Source of the DNA: Hahella sp. HNIBRBA332
GTDB taxonomy: Bacteria; Pseudomonadota; Gammaproteobacteria; Pseudomonadales; Oleiphilaceae
DNA: 64,000 nt
Assembly (NCBI RefSeq): GCF_030719035.1
Contig: NZ_CP132203.1
Coordinates: 558,001 to 622,000, forward strand
Reading direction: 5' to 3'
The notes under the pieces are model-generated. The model did not search any database. It worked only from the letters and a program-made list of their open reading frames with translations, and was not told where the DNA came from. The stretch's first letter is position 1, and each line of letters opens with the position of its first letter. The translations under genes were made by a program, and so were the position numbers. Shown here piece after piece: positions 8,437 to 17,190 of the stretch.

Positions 8437-11334
8437 TCAGTATTTAACGCGCAGCGGAAACAGCTTGTTCGCGTTGAGCCAGCTTTCCTTGTTTTTCAGC
8501 GGCTCCGCTTTTCCGGGACGCCAATGCGCGCCGTCCTTATCTCCATCCGTGACCACCAGCAGCGCACTCTTATCCGTCACAAACTGCTTGTCGAAGTAGT
8601 CCGCCAGTTGGTTTAGGCTGAGCTTGTCCACTTCGCTGGCGATCTGATTCAAGGTGTCGAACTGCTCGTTGCCAACGTCAATTTCCGTCCAGAATCGGTC
8701 AGAGCGTTGCTCCAGCGTTTGATCTTTCTCTGTCAGCCGCGCCTTCAGTGCAGCTTTGTGTTTCTCAAACTCCGCTTCGGGAAGCAAACGCAGCTCCTTC
8801 GCAAAACGCACGATGAAGTTCTCGGTGGCGGTGTGGATTTGCTTCGGCGTGTGTGACGGAGATTGCACGATAAAGGCCAGGGCCGGCGTATCCAGCAGCG
8901 TATAGGGGGTGGCGAACACAACATAGCCCATCTGCGCTTCTGTGCGGATATCGTTGTAGTATTCCGGCGAAATGATCTGTGCGATCAGGCCGAATGCGGC
9001 GCGGTCCGCGTAAGTTTTTCCGGGGCCCTGGACATAATAGAGATAGGCGGAGTCCTGATGCGGCGTGTTGATATCTTTAAACCAGTCGCCGCCTTGAATA
9101 TCCACCACGGCGCTTTTCTGCACATCGACGATATTGGCGCCGGCCAGCAGTTGCGTCTCCACTACTTTGGCGGCGTGCAGCGCCTGCTCACGAGAGATAT
9201 TGCCGTGGGCGAGGGCGACCAGATTAATATCCTTGAGCGCCGTGGGGGCGAATGCGCGCACGTCGTCCAGCGTAATATTTTTCAGCGCCTCAATCTGTTG
9301 CTTTTCCGTCCAGTAAGGCTGCAGTAACCAAGTCCGAGCTTCTGAAGCAAGACGCTCGAACGGTTTGTCCTGAATCGCATTTTTCAGGTCGCGCAACATG
9401 TCTTTTTTGAACTGGTTGAAGCGGTCTTCGCGCAGTTCGGGGTGCTTCAATGTGGTCAGAATACGCTCCAGCAGCACAGGCTGTTTGTCGCTGAAGCCGT
9501 CAATGCGAAGCGTTATACCGCGCAAATGCTTGTAGAGCTTGAAATCCAGCCCGGCGAGGTAGGCGGGGTAGGAGTATTCGCTTAACTCATCCCGGGCCAG
9601 CGAGATAAACAGTTCCGTCAGCGCCTGATCTCTCGGGCTCCTGTTGGCCAGCGGCGAGCGAATGCTCAAGTAGAAGCTGGATTTGGGAGAGTCGAATGAC
9701 AGGTCTTTGGCGAACCAGACGTCATATCCCGGATGCTCATAAATCTTCTCGGGAACGGGCATGTCCGGGCCGGCCAGCAAATCGAGATCGTCCGGAATGA
9801 ATTCGTTGGGGCCCGGCAAGTGAATGGCGGCCTGTTGATCCGGCGAGCGGATCTCGGCTTCCTCTTCAGGCGTGAAGGCGCGCACGCTGTAGGGCGTTTC
9901 GTACCAGCGTTCGGCCTGATCGGTGGCGACTTCGGGCGCGGACAACACCGCCAGCATATTTTCTGGGCTCAAGCGATCGGCGAATTCTTTCAACACCTTG
10001 GCGTCATAGTCGTCCATGGCGTAAGGCGCGCGCAGCACTTGCTCGGGAGAGTGGTCCTGCAGGCGTCCCGCCAGACTGCTCACATAGTGAATGGGCGCGG
10101 CCTGATCCTGGAAGCGATAGGCGATATCCAGCATCTTCGCCTGTTCCTGGAAGCGCCACTCCTCAATGCCCTGCTGCTTGATCAGATTGATGTAAGTGAA
10201 TACGTCGCGGACAACTTTGATCCAATTCTTTTGGCCTTTCTCGGTCAAAGTGATGGAGACGCTGACCACGGAGCTATCTTCCTCGCTGGTGAACAGGCCG
10301 GAAGACAAGCCTTCCGCCAGATTCTGCCGCTTCAACCAGGAAAGCAGGCTGCCTTCGCCTTCGTGGCCGATAAGGTTGGTCAGGTAATACACAGGTTTGG
10401 CGTGGAAGTAGGGCTCAATGGGCGGCGCTTCGAACATCAGGTGTAGCGAGCGCTTTTCCTTGATCGGTTTCACGGACAACAGCGTCGGCGCAGCGCCGGG
10501 CTTGAATAGCGGCGGGCGTTTCTGGTTGTGTTCGATGTCGCGTTTTTTCACGCCGCTGAACTTTTCCTTCACCCAGGCTTCCATTGTGTCCAATGGCTCT
10601 TTGCCATAGACAGTCAGCTTCATGATGTCTGCGGAGTAGTGTTGCTCATAAAACTTGAGCAGGGCGTCGCGGATACCTTCGTCAGGACGGTCCGCCAGGG
10701 TCTCCAGGTTGCCGACGGCGAACTTGGCCATGGGGTGGGCGGGGTTGATGGCCTGTTTGACTGCAGCGAAAAAGCGGCGGCTGTCTTCCCGCAATTTCGA
10801 GGTGTATTCCGAATGCACCGCGTTCTTCTCACGCTCTACATAGGCTTCGGAAAATAATGGCGCGACAAACTGCTGGCTGAAGCGGTCCAGCGCCGGCTCC
10901 AGCGAGTCGGCGTCCACGTCGAAGAAATAATTGGTGTGATCGAAAGCGGTGAAGGCGTTGTGAGAGCCGCCATGTTGGTTGATAAAAGACTGGTACTCGT
11001 CAGGCTGGGGGTATTTTTCCGTTCCCAGAAACAGCATGTGCTCCAGGAAGTGCGCCAGCCCCTCCCGACCAACCGGATCGGCTCCGCTGCCCACGTCCAC
11101 ATCTATCGCGGCGGCGGCTTTATCGGTTTCCGGGTCGGATATCAACAGCGCCTGTAAACCGTTGTCCAGCGTAACGGCCCGATAAAGTCGCTTGTCATTC
11201 GGGCTTTTGGCTATGTTGTTGTTCACTGAGGGCATAGTGTTAGGACTTTTATTGAGAACGCTGCAAGCGGAAATAAAACTAAAAACCAGGATCAAAGTGC
11301 CGGCGGCTGCAACGCTAAGGGTTCTTGATCGCAT
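8437..11334 (-). CDS. ptrA: Pitrilysin-type M16 metalloprotease lipoprotein
   Basis: A 965-residue zinc protease of the insulysin/pitrilysin (protease III) family, which degrades small polypeptides in the periplasm. The inverted zinc motif is H95-F-L-E98-H99, and the distal ligand E176 (NAVHSEY) is 77 residues further on, as in pitrilysin. The full four-domain M16 layout is present. Unlike E. coli PtrA it starts with a lipoprotein signal (hydrophobic residues 8-21 and lipobox ISAC, C24), so it should be membrane-anchored. The lipobox is followed by serine/valine rather than aspartate, which favours the outer membrane. It stands alone on the minus strand. Confidence 0.92.
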   Translation of the reverse strand: MRSRTLSVAAAGTLILVFSFISACSVLNKSPNTMPSVNNNIAKSPNDKRLYRAVTLDNGLQALLISDPETDKAAAAIDVDVGSGADPVGREGLAHFLEHMLFLGTEKYPQPDEYQSFINQHGGSHNAFTAFDHTNYFFDVDADSLEPALDRFSQQFVAPLFSEAYVEREKNAVHSEYTSKLREDSRRFFAAVKQAINPAHPMAKFAVGNLETLADRPDEGIRDALLKFYEQHYSADIMKLTVYGKEPLDTMEAWVKEKFSGVKKRDIEHNQKRPPLFKPGAAPTLLSVKPIKEKRSLHLMFEAPPIEPYFHAKPVYYLTNLIGHEGEGSLLSWLKRQNLAEGLSSGLFTSEEDSSVVSVSITLTEKGQKNWIKVVRDVFTYINLIKQQGIEEWRFQEQAKMLDIAYRFQDQAAPIHYVSSLAGRLQDHSPEQVLRAPYAMDDYDAKVLKEFADRLSPENMLAVLSAPEVATDQAERWYETPYSVRAFTPEEEAEIRSPDQQAAIHLPGPNEFIPDDLDLLAGPDMPVPEKIYEHPGYDVWFAKDLSFDSPKSSFYLSIRSPLANRSPRDQALTELFISLARDELSEYSYPAYLAGLDFKLYKHLRGITLRIDGFSDKQPVLLERILTTLKHPELREDRFNQFKKDMLRDLKNAIQDKPFERLASEARTWLLQPYWTEKQQIEALKNITLDDVRAFAPTALKDINLVALAHGNISREQALHAAKVVETQLLAGANIVDVQKSAVVDIQGGDWFKDINTPHQDSAYLYYVQGPGKTYADRAAFGLIAQIISPEYYNDIRTEAQMGYVVFATPYTLLDTPALAFIVQSPSHTPKQIHTATENFIVRFAKELRLLPEAEFEKHKAALKARLTEKDQTLEQRSDRFWTEIDVGNEQFDTLNQIASEVDKLSLNQLADYFDKQFVTDKSALLVVTDGDKDGAHWRPGKAEPLKNKESWLNANKLFPLRVKY

Positions 11335-11440
11335 AACTTAAGGCCATTTACTGAGTATAGGTGTTTTGCGGGATAAATTGGCGGGCCGTTGCAGTCTTTT
11401 GCTGTGCCGGCGAAGCCAATATCCGGTTAGCTGAGACACG

Positions 11441-11474
11441 CCCGCCAAGACTTGGTTCAATGATGCTTGGCGGG
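11441..11474. repeat. 9-bp inverted repeat across a stop codon
   Basis: The arms CCCGCCAAG (11441-11449) and CTTGGCGGG (11466-11474) pair perfectly. The stop codon of the minus-strand small gene lies in the 16-base loop. There is no T-run. It may stabilise the mRNA end or act as a weak terminator. Confidence 0.5.
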
Positions 11475-11762
11475 TTGGTTGGCTTGCTGCAGGGCGTCCA
11501 GCGCTGCGGTAGCGATGGTTTTGGCCTCGCTAACGGATTCTCGGGCGCTGAGTTCGCAGATTTTTTTCAACGCGCTTTCCGCGATGGCGGCGTTTTGTTC
11601 AATGGTCAGAAACTCTTTTTTGAACGCAATGTCGATGGCTTCGTAAACTTTGCGGATGTTTTCCTGCAGAGCGTCCTTATCGGTGGATGTTTCGTTGATG
11701 GCGCGCAAACAGGCTTGCGCGATGCGGATGTATCTCTGGTCTTTATTGGTCATGGCGGCCAC
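11457..11762 (-). CDS. Small helical protein, unknown
   Basis: 101 residues (98 if the second ATG is used), not recognised. It is predicted almost wholly helical with heptad-like spacing of hydrophobics (IRKVYEAIDIAFKKEFLTIEQNAAIAESALKKICELSARE). There is no signal or membrane segment, and one cysteine. Good codon use and a convincing amphipathic pattern support it being real. It is transcribed toward the protease gene but separated from it by 122 bases and an inverted repeat. Confidence 0.6.
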   Translation of the reverse strand: MAAMTNKDQRYIRIAQACLRAINETSTDKDALQENIRKVYEAIDIAFKKEFLTIEQNAAIAESALKKICELSARESVSEAKTIATAALDALQQANQPAKHH

Positions 11763-12091
11763 ATCAGGTTAAACATGGGCCGAGTATATCACAATGGTTC
11801 TTGAGTCCGACCTGCTTAAGGATTCTTAATGTGAGTCTTCATCCACTTGTCGCAATCTCTCCCGGACGACGTTATTGCCCGGTATAGCGGACTCAATGAG
11901 GCGCGCAAAAAGTGACCGCTATTGCAACTTTAAAAACCGGATATGGCCAGTAGGACAACTCTTGACGTTGGTCAAGACGAGCCCCCTCGGCGAAGGTCTA
12001 ATTTAAGCTGTCACATAGAATAAATAGTATCCAAAATGCGACTTTTCGCACTGGACAGAAACTCGCATTGGAAAGAAATAAGGAGATTGAC
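11763..12091. other. Intergenic region upstream of phaB with a palindromic operator candidate
   Basis: The region lies between divergent genes. It holds a perfect palindrome TTGAC-GTTG-GTCAA at 11962-11975, about 120 bases before the phaB start, the size of a small regulator site. I found no well-spaced -35/-10 pair around it. Confidence 0.4.
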
Positions 12092-12838
12092 ATGGAACAG
12101 CACATTGCATTGGTTACTGGCGGCACAGGAGGTATCGGGACCGCCATCTCTCAGCGTTTGGCGGAGGACGGCTTTCGGGTGATCGCCACCTGCAGCTCGC
12201 CAGCCAAGCGTACACATGCGGAAGCCTGGCGGGCTGAGCAAAGGGAGCGTGGGTTTGATATCGCTATCGAACTCATGGATGTCTCCAGTTTCGAAAGTTG
12301 CGCCGCGGCCGCCGCGGATATTCGTGAGAAGTACGGGGTGGTCGATGTGTTGGTGAATAACGCCGGCATCACCCGCGACGCAGTAATGAAGAAAATGCAG
12401 ATGGAGCAGTGGAAGGATGTCATCGACACCAACCTCAGCAGCGTCTTCAATGTCACCAAGCAGTTTCTCGACGATATGCTGGAAAGGCAGTACGGCCGTA
12501 TCGTCAATATTTCCTCCATCAATGGCCAGAAAGGGCAGTTCGGTCAGGTGAACTACTCCGCCGCCAAAGCAGGCATTCATGGCTTCACCAAAGCGCTGGC
12601 GCAGGAAGTGGCGCGCAAGGGCGTGACGGTGAACACCATCTCACCCGGCTACGTCGCCACTGCAATGGTGATGGCTGTGGCGGAAGAAGTCAGAGAAAAG
12701 ATCAAGGCGCAGATTCCGGTGGGGCGTTTCGCCGAACCGGAAGAAATCGCCAGAGCGGTATCCTTTTTGACAGCGAAAGAGGCGGGTTATATCACCGGCT
12801 CCAACCTGTCTATCAATGGCGGTCAGCACATGTACTGA
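12092..12838 (+). CDS. phaB: Acetoacetyl-CoA reductase
   Basis: A 248-residue short-chain dehydrogenase that reduces acetoacetyl-CoA to (R)-3-hydroxybutyryl-CoA with NADPH, the second step of polyhydroxybutyrate synthesis. The cofactor loop is TGGTGGIG (9-16), NNAG is at 89-92, and the catalytic set is S142, Y155 and K159 (YSAAK). The C-terminus SINGGQHMY matches PhaB rather than FabG, which lacks the QHM/LHM ending. ATG 12092 is chosen because AAGGAG lies six bases upstream; an in-frame TTG at 12068 has nothing comparable. No phaA or phaC is in the window. An SDR with another acyl-CoA substrate is the main alternative. Confidence 0.88.
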   Translation: MEQHIALVTGGTGGIGTAISQRLAEDGFRVIATCSSPAKRTHAEAWRAEQRERGFDIAIELMDVSSFESCAAAAADIREKYGVVDVLVNNAGITRDAVMKKMQMEQWKDVIDTNLSSVFNVTKQFLDDMLERQYGRIVNISSINGQKGQFGQVNYSAAKAGIHGFTKALAQEVARKGVTVNTISPGYVATAMVMAVAEEVREKIKAQIPVGRFAEPEEIARAVSFLTAKEAGYITGSNLSINGGQHMY

Positions 12839-12851
12839 CGCCCGGATGGAA

Positions 12852-12871
12852 CCGGCCGCTGCGGCGGCCGG
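12852..12871 (+). terminator. GC-rich hairpin after phaB
   Basis: The 8-base arms CCGGCCGC/GCGGCCGG with loop TGCG lie 14 bases after the phaB stop. There is no T-run, so termination is only plausible. Confidence 0.45.
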
Positions 12872-13268
12872 AGCCTCGCACTCAGTCAATTTGACTAATC
12901 CCTTGTGATCTTCTTGCATGAAATCCGTTGATTTCGCCTCCGTTGTTTATACGCTCCGCAATCCCCGTTATCCCGCTTACAATGCGGGTTAGGGCGAATC
13001 TAAAGGGTGTTTTCCGGTAGTGATGCCTTTATTGATTTGTAGTTATTTTGATCTAATCCATATTTCGAGCCATTGCTCTAACACAAACAATGAGTTGCGG
13101 AATAAAAATAAGTACACTCGTAAAGGTTTATAGCCTAGGCATTCGACAATAAAAACCTTTGCCATACTTATCAGGCTATACAACTGGAAAACAGGAAAGC
13201 TTTGCACTGAATCGGTGGAGCTGGGTTCATTAATAAAGTTAAAAAACATCAACCGGAATGGAGTGGAT
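12872..13268. other. AT-rich leader of the acyl reductase gene
   Basis: About 400 bases with no credible gene; the short minus frame at 13043-13252 is AT-driven and lacks a ribosome site. The interleaved inverted repeats at 13120-13180 are listed separately. This is probably promoter and 5' leader. Confidence 0.5.
13120..13180 (+). promoter_or_regulatory. Interleaved inverted repeats with pseudoknot geometry
   Basis: Arm a AAAGGTTT (13122-13129) pairs with a' AAACCTTT (13153-13160); the helix extends by a U-G and a G-C pair. Arm b TATAGCCT (13129-13136) pairs with b' AGGCTATA (13173-13180). The order a-b-a'-b' is that of an H-type pseudoknot, 88 bases before the start codon. The pairing is seen in the sequence; function as an RNA switch or as a protein site is inference. 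Confidence 0.4.
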
Positions 13269-15254
13269 ATGAACTACTTCGTGACAGGAGGCACCGGATT
13301 TATCGGTCGTTTCCTGGTTCCCAAATTATTAAAACGCGGCGGAACCGTATATTTATTGGTGCGGGAGGCGTCACTCCCCAAGCTGGATGAGTTGCGTGAG
13401 CGCTGGAATGCGTCGGATGAGCAGGTAGTCGGCGTTGTCGGCGATTTGGCGCAACCGATGCTTGGCGTCAGTGAAAAAGACGCTACGATGCTGCAGGGCA
13501 AAGTGGATCATTTCTTCCATTTGGCGGCCATCTACGACATGCAGGCTTCTGCGGAAAGTCAGGAGCAGGCGAATATCGAAGGTACGCGGAATGCGGTTAA
13601 GTTGGCCGATAGCCTCAAAGCCGCCTGTTTCCATCATGTCAGCTCCATCGCGGCGGCGGGTCTGTATCGCGGCATCTTCCGCGAAGACATGTTCGAAGAA
13701 GCGGAGAAACTGGATAACCCCTATTTGCGCACCAAGCATGAATCCGAAAAAGTGGTGCGGGAAGAATGTCAGACGCCATGGCGCGTCTATCGTCCGGGCA
13801 TGGTCGTCGGTCACTCCAAAACCGGTGAGATCGATAAAATTGACGGCCCTTATTACTTCTTCAAGCTGATTCAGAAACTGCGTAGCGCATTGCCGCAGTG
13901 GATGCCCACCGTCGGCCTGGAAGGCGGACGCATTAACATTGTGCCGGTGGATTTCGTTGTAGGCGCGATGGATCACATTGCGCATACGGAGGGAGAAGAC
14001 GGCAAGTGCTTCCACCTGACGGACCCAGATCCCTATAAAGTGGGTGAAATTCTGAATATCTTCGCGGAAGCGGGCCACGCTCCGAAGATGGCCATGCGTA
14101 TCGATGCGCGCATGTTTGGCTTTATTCCGCCGATGATTCGCCAGGGTATCGCACGACTGCCTCCAGTGCAGCGTATGAAAACCGCCGTGCTCAACGACCT
14201 TGGGATTCCAGATGAGGTGATGAGCTTTATCAACTACCCAACCCGCTTTGACAACCGCGAGACTGAGCGTCTGCTTAAAGGGACCGAGATCGCCGTTCCC
14301 CGCTTGCAGGATTATGCGCCGGCGATTTGGGACTATTGGGAGCGTCATCTGGACCCGGATCTCTATAAGGACCGTACTTTGCGGGGGGCGGTGGAAGGGC
14401 GTGTTTGCGTCATCACCGGCGCTACCTCAGGCATCGGTTTGAGCGCCGCGCGCAAATTGGCGGAAGCGGGCGCCAAAGTGGTTATCGCCGCGCGCACCCT
14501 GGAAAAACTGCAGGAAGTGAAAAAAGAGCTGGAGGCATTGGGCGGCGAAATTTATGAATACTCCGTCGACCTCTCTGATCTGGAAGACTGCGATCGCTTT
14601 GTCGCCGATGTCCTCAAGGATCTGGGGCATGTCGACGTGTTGGTGAATAACGCTGGCCGCTCTATTCGTCGCTCCATTCAACACGCGTTTGACCGTTTCC
14701 ATGATTTTGAGCGCACCATGCAACTCAACTACTTCGGTTCGTTGCGATTGATTATGGGATTTGCGCCGAGCATGCTGGAGCGGAGACGAGGGCATATTGT
14801 GAATATTTCCTCTATCGGCGTATTGACCAACGCTCCTCGCTTTTCCGCCTATGTGGCCTCCAAGGCGGCGCTGGATGCGTTTTCACGCTGTGCGGCGGCG
14901 GAATTCTCCGATAAGAACGTCACCTTCACCACGATCAATATGCCATTAGTGCGGACGCCAATGATCAGCCCCACCAAGATTTACGACTCGGTGCCAACGC
15001 TGACTCCCGAAGAAGCGGCGGATCTGATTGCGGAGGCGATTATTCACCGGCCCAAACGCATCGCTACGCGCCTGGGCGTGTTCGCGCAAGTGCTGCACTC
15101 TATGGCGCCGAAGTTCAGTGAAATCATCATGAACACCGGCTTCAAGATGTTCCCGGACTCCAGCGCCGCCACTGGCGGTAAAGATGGCGAGAAGCCCAAG
15201 GTTTCCACCGAGCAGGTCGCTTTTGCTGCGATCATGCGGGGAATTCACTGGTAA
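13269..15254 (+). CDS. Two-domain fatty acyl-CoA (acyl-ACP) reductase, alcohol-forming type
   Basis: A 661-residue protein made of two NADPH-binding Rossmann domains. The N-terminal extended-SDR domain has TGGTGFIGRFLVPKLL at 6-21 and Y152-x3-K156 (YLRTK), as in acyl/thioester reductases. The C-terminal classical SDR domain begins near 375 with VITGATSGIG, has NNAGRS, and a YVASK catalytic motif near 528-532. This architecture and length match the Marinobacter fatty acyl-CoA reductase that makes fatty alcohols for wax esters. The N-domain would reduce acyl-CoA to aldehyde and the C-domain aldehyde to alcohol, though which domain does which step is not settled from sequence. The start is ATG 13269 with GGAG upstream; an in-frame upstream TTG is less likely. 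No wax ester synthase is in the window. Confidence 0.85.
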   Translation: MNYFVTGGTGFIGRFLVPKLLKRGGTVYLLVREASLPKLDELRERWNASDEQVVGVVGDLAQPMLGVSEKDATMLQGKVDHFFHLAAIYDMQASAESQEQANIEGTRNAVKLADSLKAACFHHVSSIAAAGLYRGIFREDMFEEAEKLDNPYLRTKHESEKVVREECQTPWRVYRPGMVVGHSKTGEIDKIDGPYYFFKLIQKLRSALPQWMPTVGLEGGRINIVPVDFVVGAMDHIAHTEGEDGKCFHLTDPDPYKVGEILNIFAEAGHAPKMAMRIDARMFGFIPPMIRQGIARLPPVQRMKTAVLNDLGIPDEVMSFINYPTRFDNRETERLLKGTEIAVPRLQDYAPAIWDYWERHLDPDLYKDRTLRGAVEGRVCVITGATSGIGLSAARKLAEAGAKVVIAARTLEKLQEVKKELEALGGEIYEYSVDLSDLEDCDRFVADVLKDLGHVDVLVNNAGRSIRRSIQHAFDRFHDFERTMQLNYFGSLRLIMGFAPSMLERRRGHIVNISSIGVLTNAPRFSAYVASKAALDAFSRCAAAEFSDKNVTFTTINMPLVRTPMISPTKIYDSVPTLTPEEAADLIAEAIIHRPKRIATRLGVFAQVLHSMAPKFSEIIMNTGFKMFPDSSAATGGKDGEKPKVSTEQVAFAAIMRGIHW

Positions 15255-15657
15255 CTTCCATCCCTATCGGAAAACAGGTCCCGGCCTTGGCGCCGGGGCC
15301 TCGCCTTTCTTAATCAGTATCCTTATAGTCTGAGCAAATCAAGCCGTTGCGCATTAGAAAATTGACTGCAAAACACCTACACTTGCTGGCTCAGGCTGCG
15401 TAACCTGAAAGTTTTTTGGCATTATTCCTGTTACGCAGGGCCCCGCGATTTTATAGGGCGGACCTATGCTCGCCATTAATAAATTAAATGGCGCGACAAT
15501 AGGCTTGGTTCAGTGGAAAAGGTATGATTACGCCACTTTTGTGTGGTGTCTTCCACTCTCTGAACGCAGCAACGTATCGCTGCAATAATTTGTTGAAATA
15601 ACAAGCGTATTTTGGTGCTTGCATCAAATCAGAAAATGTAATTTAGGAGAAACAACG
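15255..15657. other. Regulatory region upstream of the peroxiredoxin
   Basis: 403 bases without a gene. A GC hairpin CCCGGC/GCCGGG (about 15281-15298) may end the reductase transcript. A 9-base inverted repeat CTGCGTAAC (15396-15404)/GTTACGCAG (15430-15438) and an OxyR-like site follow. The remainder is an AT-rich leader. Confidence 0.5.
15453..15489 (+). promoter_or_regulatory. OxyR-like binding site
   Basis: ATAG-N7-CTAT at 15453-15467 matches the core of the OxyR half-site exactly. Seven bases later, in the correct phase, 15475-15489 (ATTAATAAATTAAAT) is a weak second half-site. It lies about 170-205 bases before a peroxiredoxin gene, a classical OxyR target. No OxyR gene is in the window. 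Confidence 0.5.
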
Positions 15658-16260
15658 ATGGGCGTTCTAGTAGGAAAACCTGCTCCCGACTTTACCGTTC
15701 CTGCTGTTCTGGCTGACGGTCAGATCGTAGACGAATACAAGCTGTCTGAAGCAATCAAAGGCAAATATGCTCTGATTTTCTTCTACCCTCTGGACTTCAC
15801 CTTCGTATGTCCTTCCGAGTTGATTGCACTGGATCACCGTGTAGAGCAATTCAAAGAGCGCGGCGTAGAAGTAATCGGCGTTTCCATCGACTCTCACTTC
15901 ACTCACAACGCATGGCGTAACACGCCTGTGGATAAAGGCGGCATTGGTCCCGTCAAGTACACTCTGGCGGCTGACCTGAACCACGAAATCTGTAAAGCGT
16001 TTGACGTTGAGTCTGCCGGCGGCGTTGCGTTCCGTGGCGCATTCCTGATCGACAAAGACGGCGTTGTGCGTTCGCAAATCGTTAATGATCTGCCGCTGGG
16101 CCGTAACGTAGACGAGCTGATTCGTCTGGTTGACGCGCTGCAATTCCACGAAGAGCACGGCGAAGTATGTCCTGCTGGCTGGAAGAAGGGCGACAAAGGT
16201 ATGCAGGCTTCTCCAGAAGGCGTGGCCAACTACCTGTCTCAAAACTCCGACAAGCTGTAA
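15658..16260 (+). CDS. Typical 2-Cys peroxiredoxin (AhpC/Tsa family)
   Basis: A 200-residue thiol peroxidase that reduces H2O2, organic hydroperoxides and peroxynitrite. The peroxidatic cysteine is C51 in FYPLDFTFVCPSEL and the resolving cysteine is C171 in GEVCPAGW. GGIGPVKY and a C-terminal YL-containing tail correspond to the GGLG and YF elements linked to overoxidation sensitivity. ATG 15658 follows TAGGAGA. It has no AhpF neighbour, so the reductant is probably thioredoxin. The sequence is of the Tsa/PrxII eukaryote-like 2-Cys branch rather than E. coli AhpC. Codon use is strongly biased toward frequent codons, suggesting high expression. Confidence 0.93.
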   Translation: MGVLVGKPAPDFTVPAVLADGQIVDEYKLSEAIKGKYALIFFYPLDFTFVCPSELIALDHRVEQFKERGVEVIGVSIDSHFTHNAWRNTPVDKGGIGPVKYTLAADLNHEICKAFDVESAGGVAFRGAFLIDKDGVVRSQIVNDLPLGRNVDELIRLVDALQFHEEHGEVCPAGWKKGDKGMQASPEGVANYLSQNSDKL

Positions 16261-16323
16261 TCGCTGTCGAGTCGTCTAGTCCTGAAATAGGCGTCAACTC
16301 TATTCAGGACGGGGCAAGTGAGT

Positions 16324-16351
16324 AAAAAAGGCCGCTTTTGCGGCCTTTTTT
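16324..16351 (+). terminator. Rho-independent terminator of the peroxiredoxin gene
   Basis: The stem GGCCGC/GCGGCC with loop TTTT is flanked by A6 and T6. The symmetry also allows it to work from the other strand. Confidence 0.92.
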
Positions 16352-16432
16352 GCGTCTAAGAGAAGCCCTATAAGATAGGCGCTGTGAGCAGCGCTTATCG
16401 ATCTTCGGTGTAGAAATAAGGAGAGCCGGAGA

Positions 16433-17089
16433 TCAGTCTGCGTAGTCTTGCTGATCGGTGGTCCAGCCGCCCAATTCTTTCCAGCGGTTTACGATTGAGC
16501 AGAATAGCTCGGCCGTTTTCATTGCGTCATATTCTGCGGAATGCGCTTCTTTGTTATCGAAGGGAATGCCTGCTAACTGACAGGCTCTGGACAATACCGT
16601 GTGTCCATAGGCCAGCGCCGCCAGTGTTGCTGTGTCGAATGTGGAAAACGGATGAAATGGATTGCGTTTTACATCCCCTCTCTCGGCGGCGGCGAACAAG
16701 AACGAGTGATCAAAGGTGGCGTTGTGGCCGACCAGGATCGCGCGATTGCAACCGTTGGACTTTACGGATTTGCGAATAGGGCGGAACAACTCGTTCAGCG
16801 CATCGGCTTCGGGTTTTGCGTCGCGCAAAGGATTGAATGGATCGATCCCGGTAAACTCCAGCGCAGCCTGCTCAATGTTGGCGCCGGCGAAGGGCTCTAC
16901 ATTGAAGCTGACCGGCGGCTCAGGATAGAGCATCCCGTCATCCTCCATGCTGATAATAACGGCGGAGACCTCCAGGAGCGCATCGGTCTTGGAGTTGAAG
17001 CCGGCCGTCTCGACATCCACCACAACTGGCAGGAAGCCGCGGAAACGTCTGGCGAGAGGGGATTTGGGGCGGTTTTGCGATTCAGACAC
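16433..17089 (-). CDS. rnt: Ribonuclease T
   Basis: A 218-residue DEDDh 3'-5' exoribonuclease that trims the 3' ends of tRNA (CCA turnover), 5S and 23S rRNA. Motif I is VVVDVETAG (D25, E27), motif II LVGHNATFDHSF and motif III EAHSAEYDAMKTAEL (H, D). A basic N-terminus (RPKSPLARRFRGFLP) is typical. It lies 101 bases downstream of pyrC on the same strand, an order also found in Pseudomonas, and is probably in its operon. Confidence 0.96.
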   Translation of the reverse strand: MSESQNRPKSPLARRFRGFLPVVVDVETAGFNSKTDALLEVSAVIISMEDDGMLYPEPPVSFNVEPFAGANIEQAALEFTGIDPFNPLRDAKPEADALNELFRPIRKSVKSNGCNRAILVGHNATFDHSFLFAAAERGDVKRNPFHPFSTFDTATLAALAYGHTVLSRACQLAGIPFDNKEAHSAEYDAMKTAELFCSIVNRWKELGGWTTDQQDYAD

Positions 17090-17190
17090 TGGTTATCTAC
17101 TTTTGGTTGAGGTGGCGAACGACTCCCGCCACTGCTGTACTGTTATGAGAAATAAAGGTTTTTACGCGACTGCGTGCTTGGGGAGCTGCG

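Noticed and set aside
13043..13252. 69-codon minus frame upstream of the acyl reductase
   Set aside because: AT-rich frame with no ribosome site, overlapping the interleaved repeats; most likely chance.
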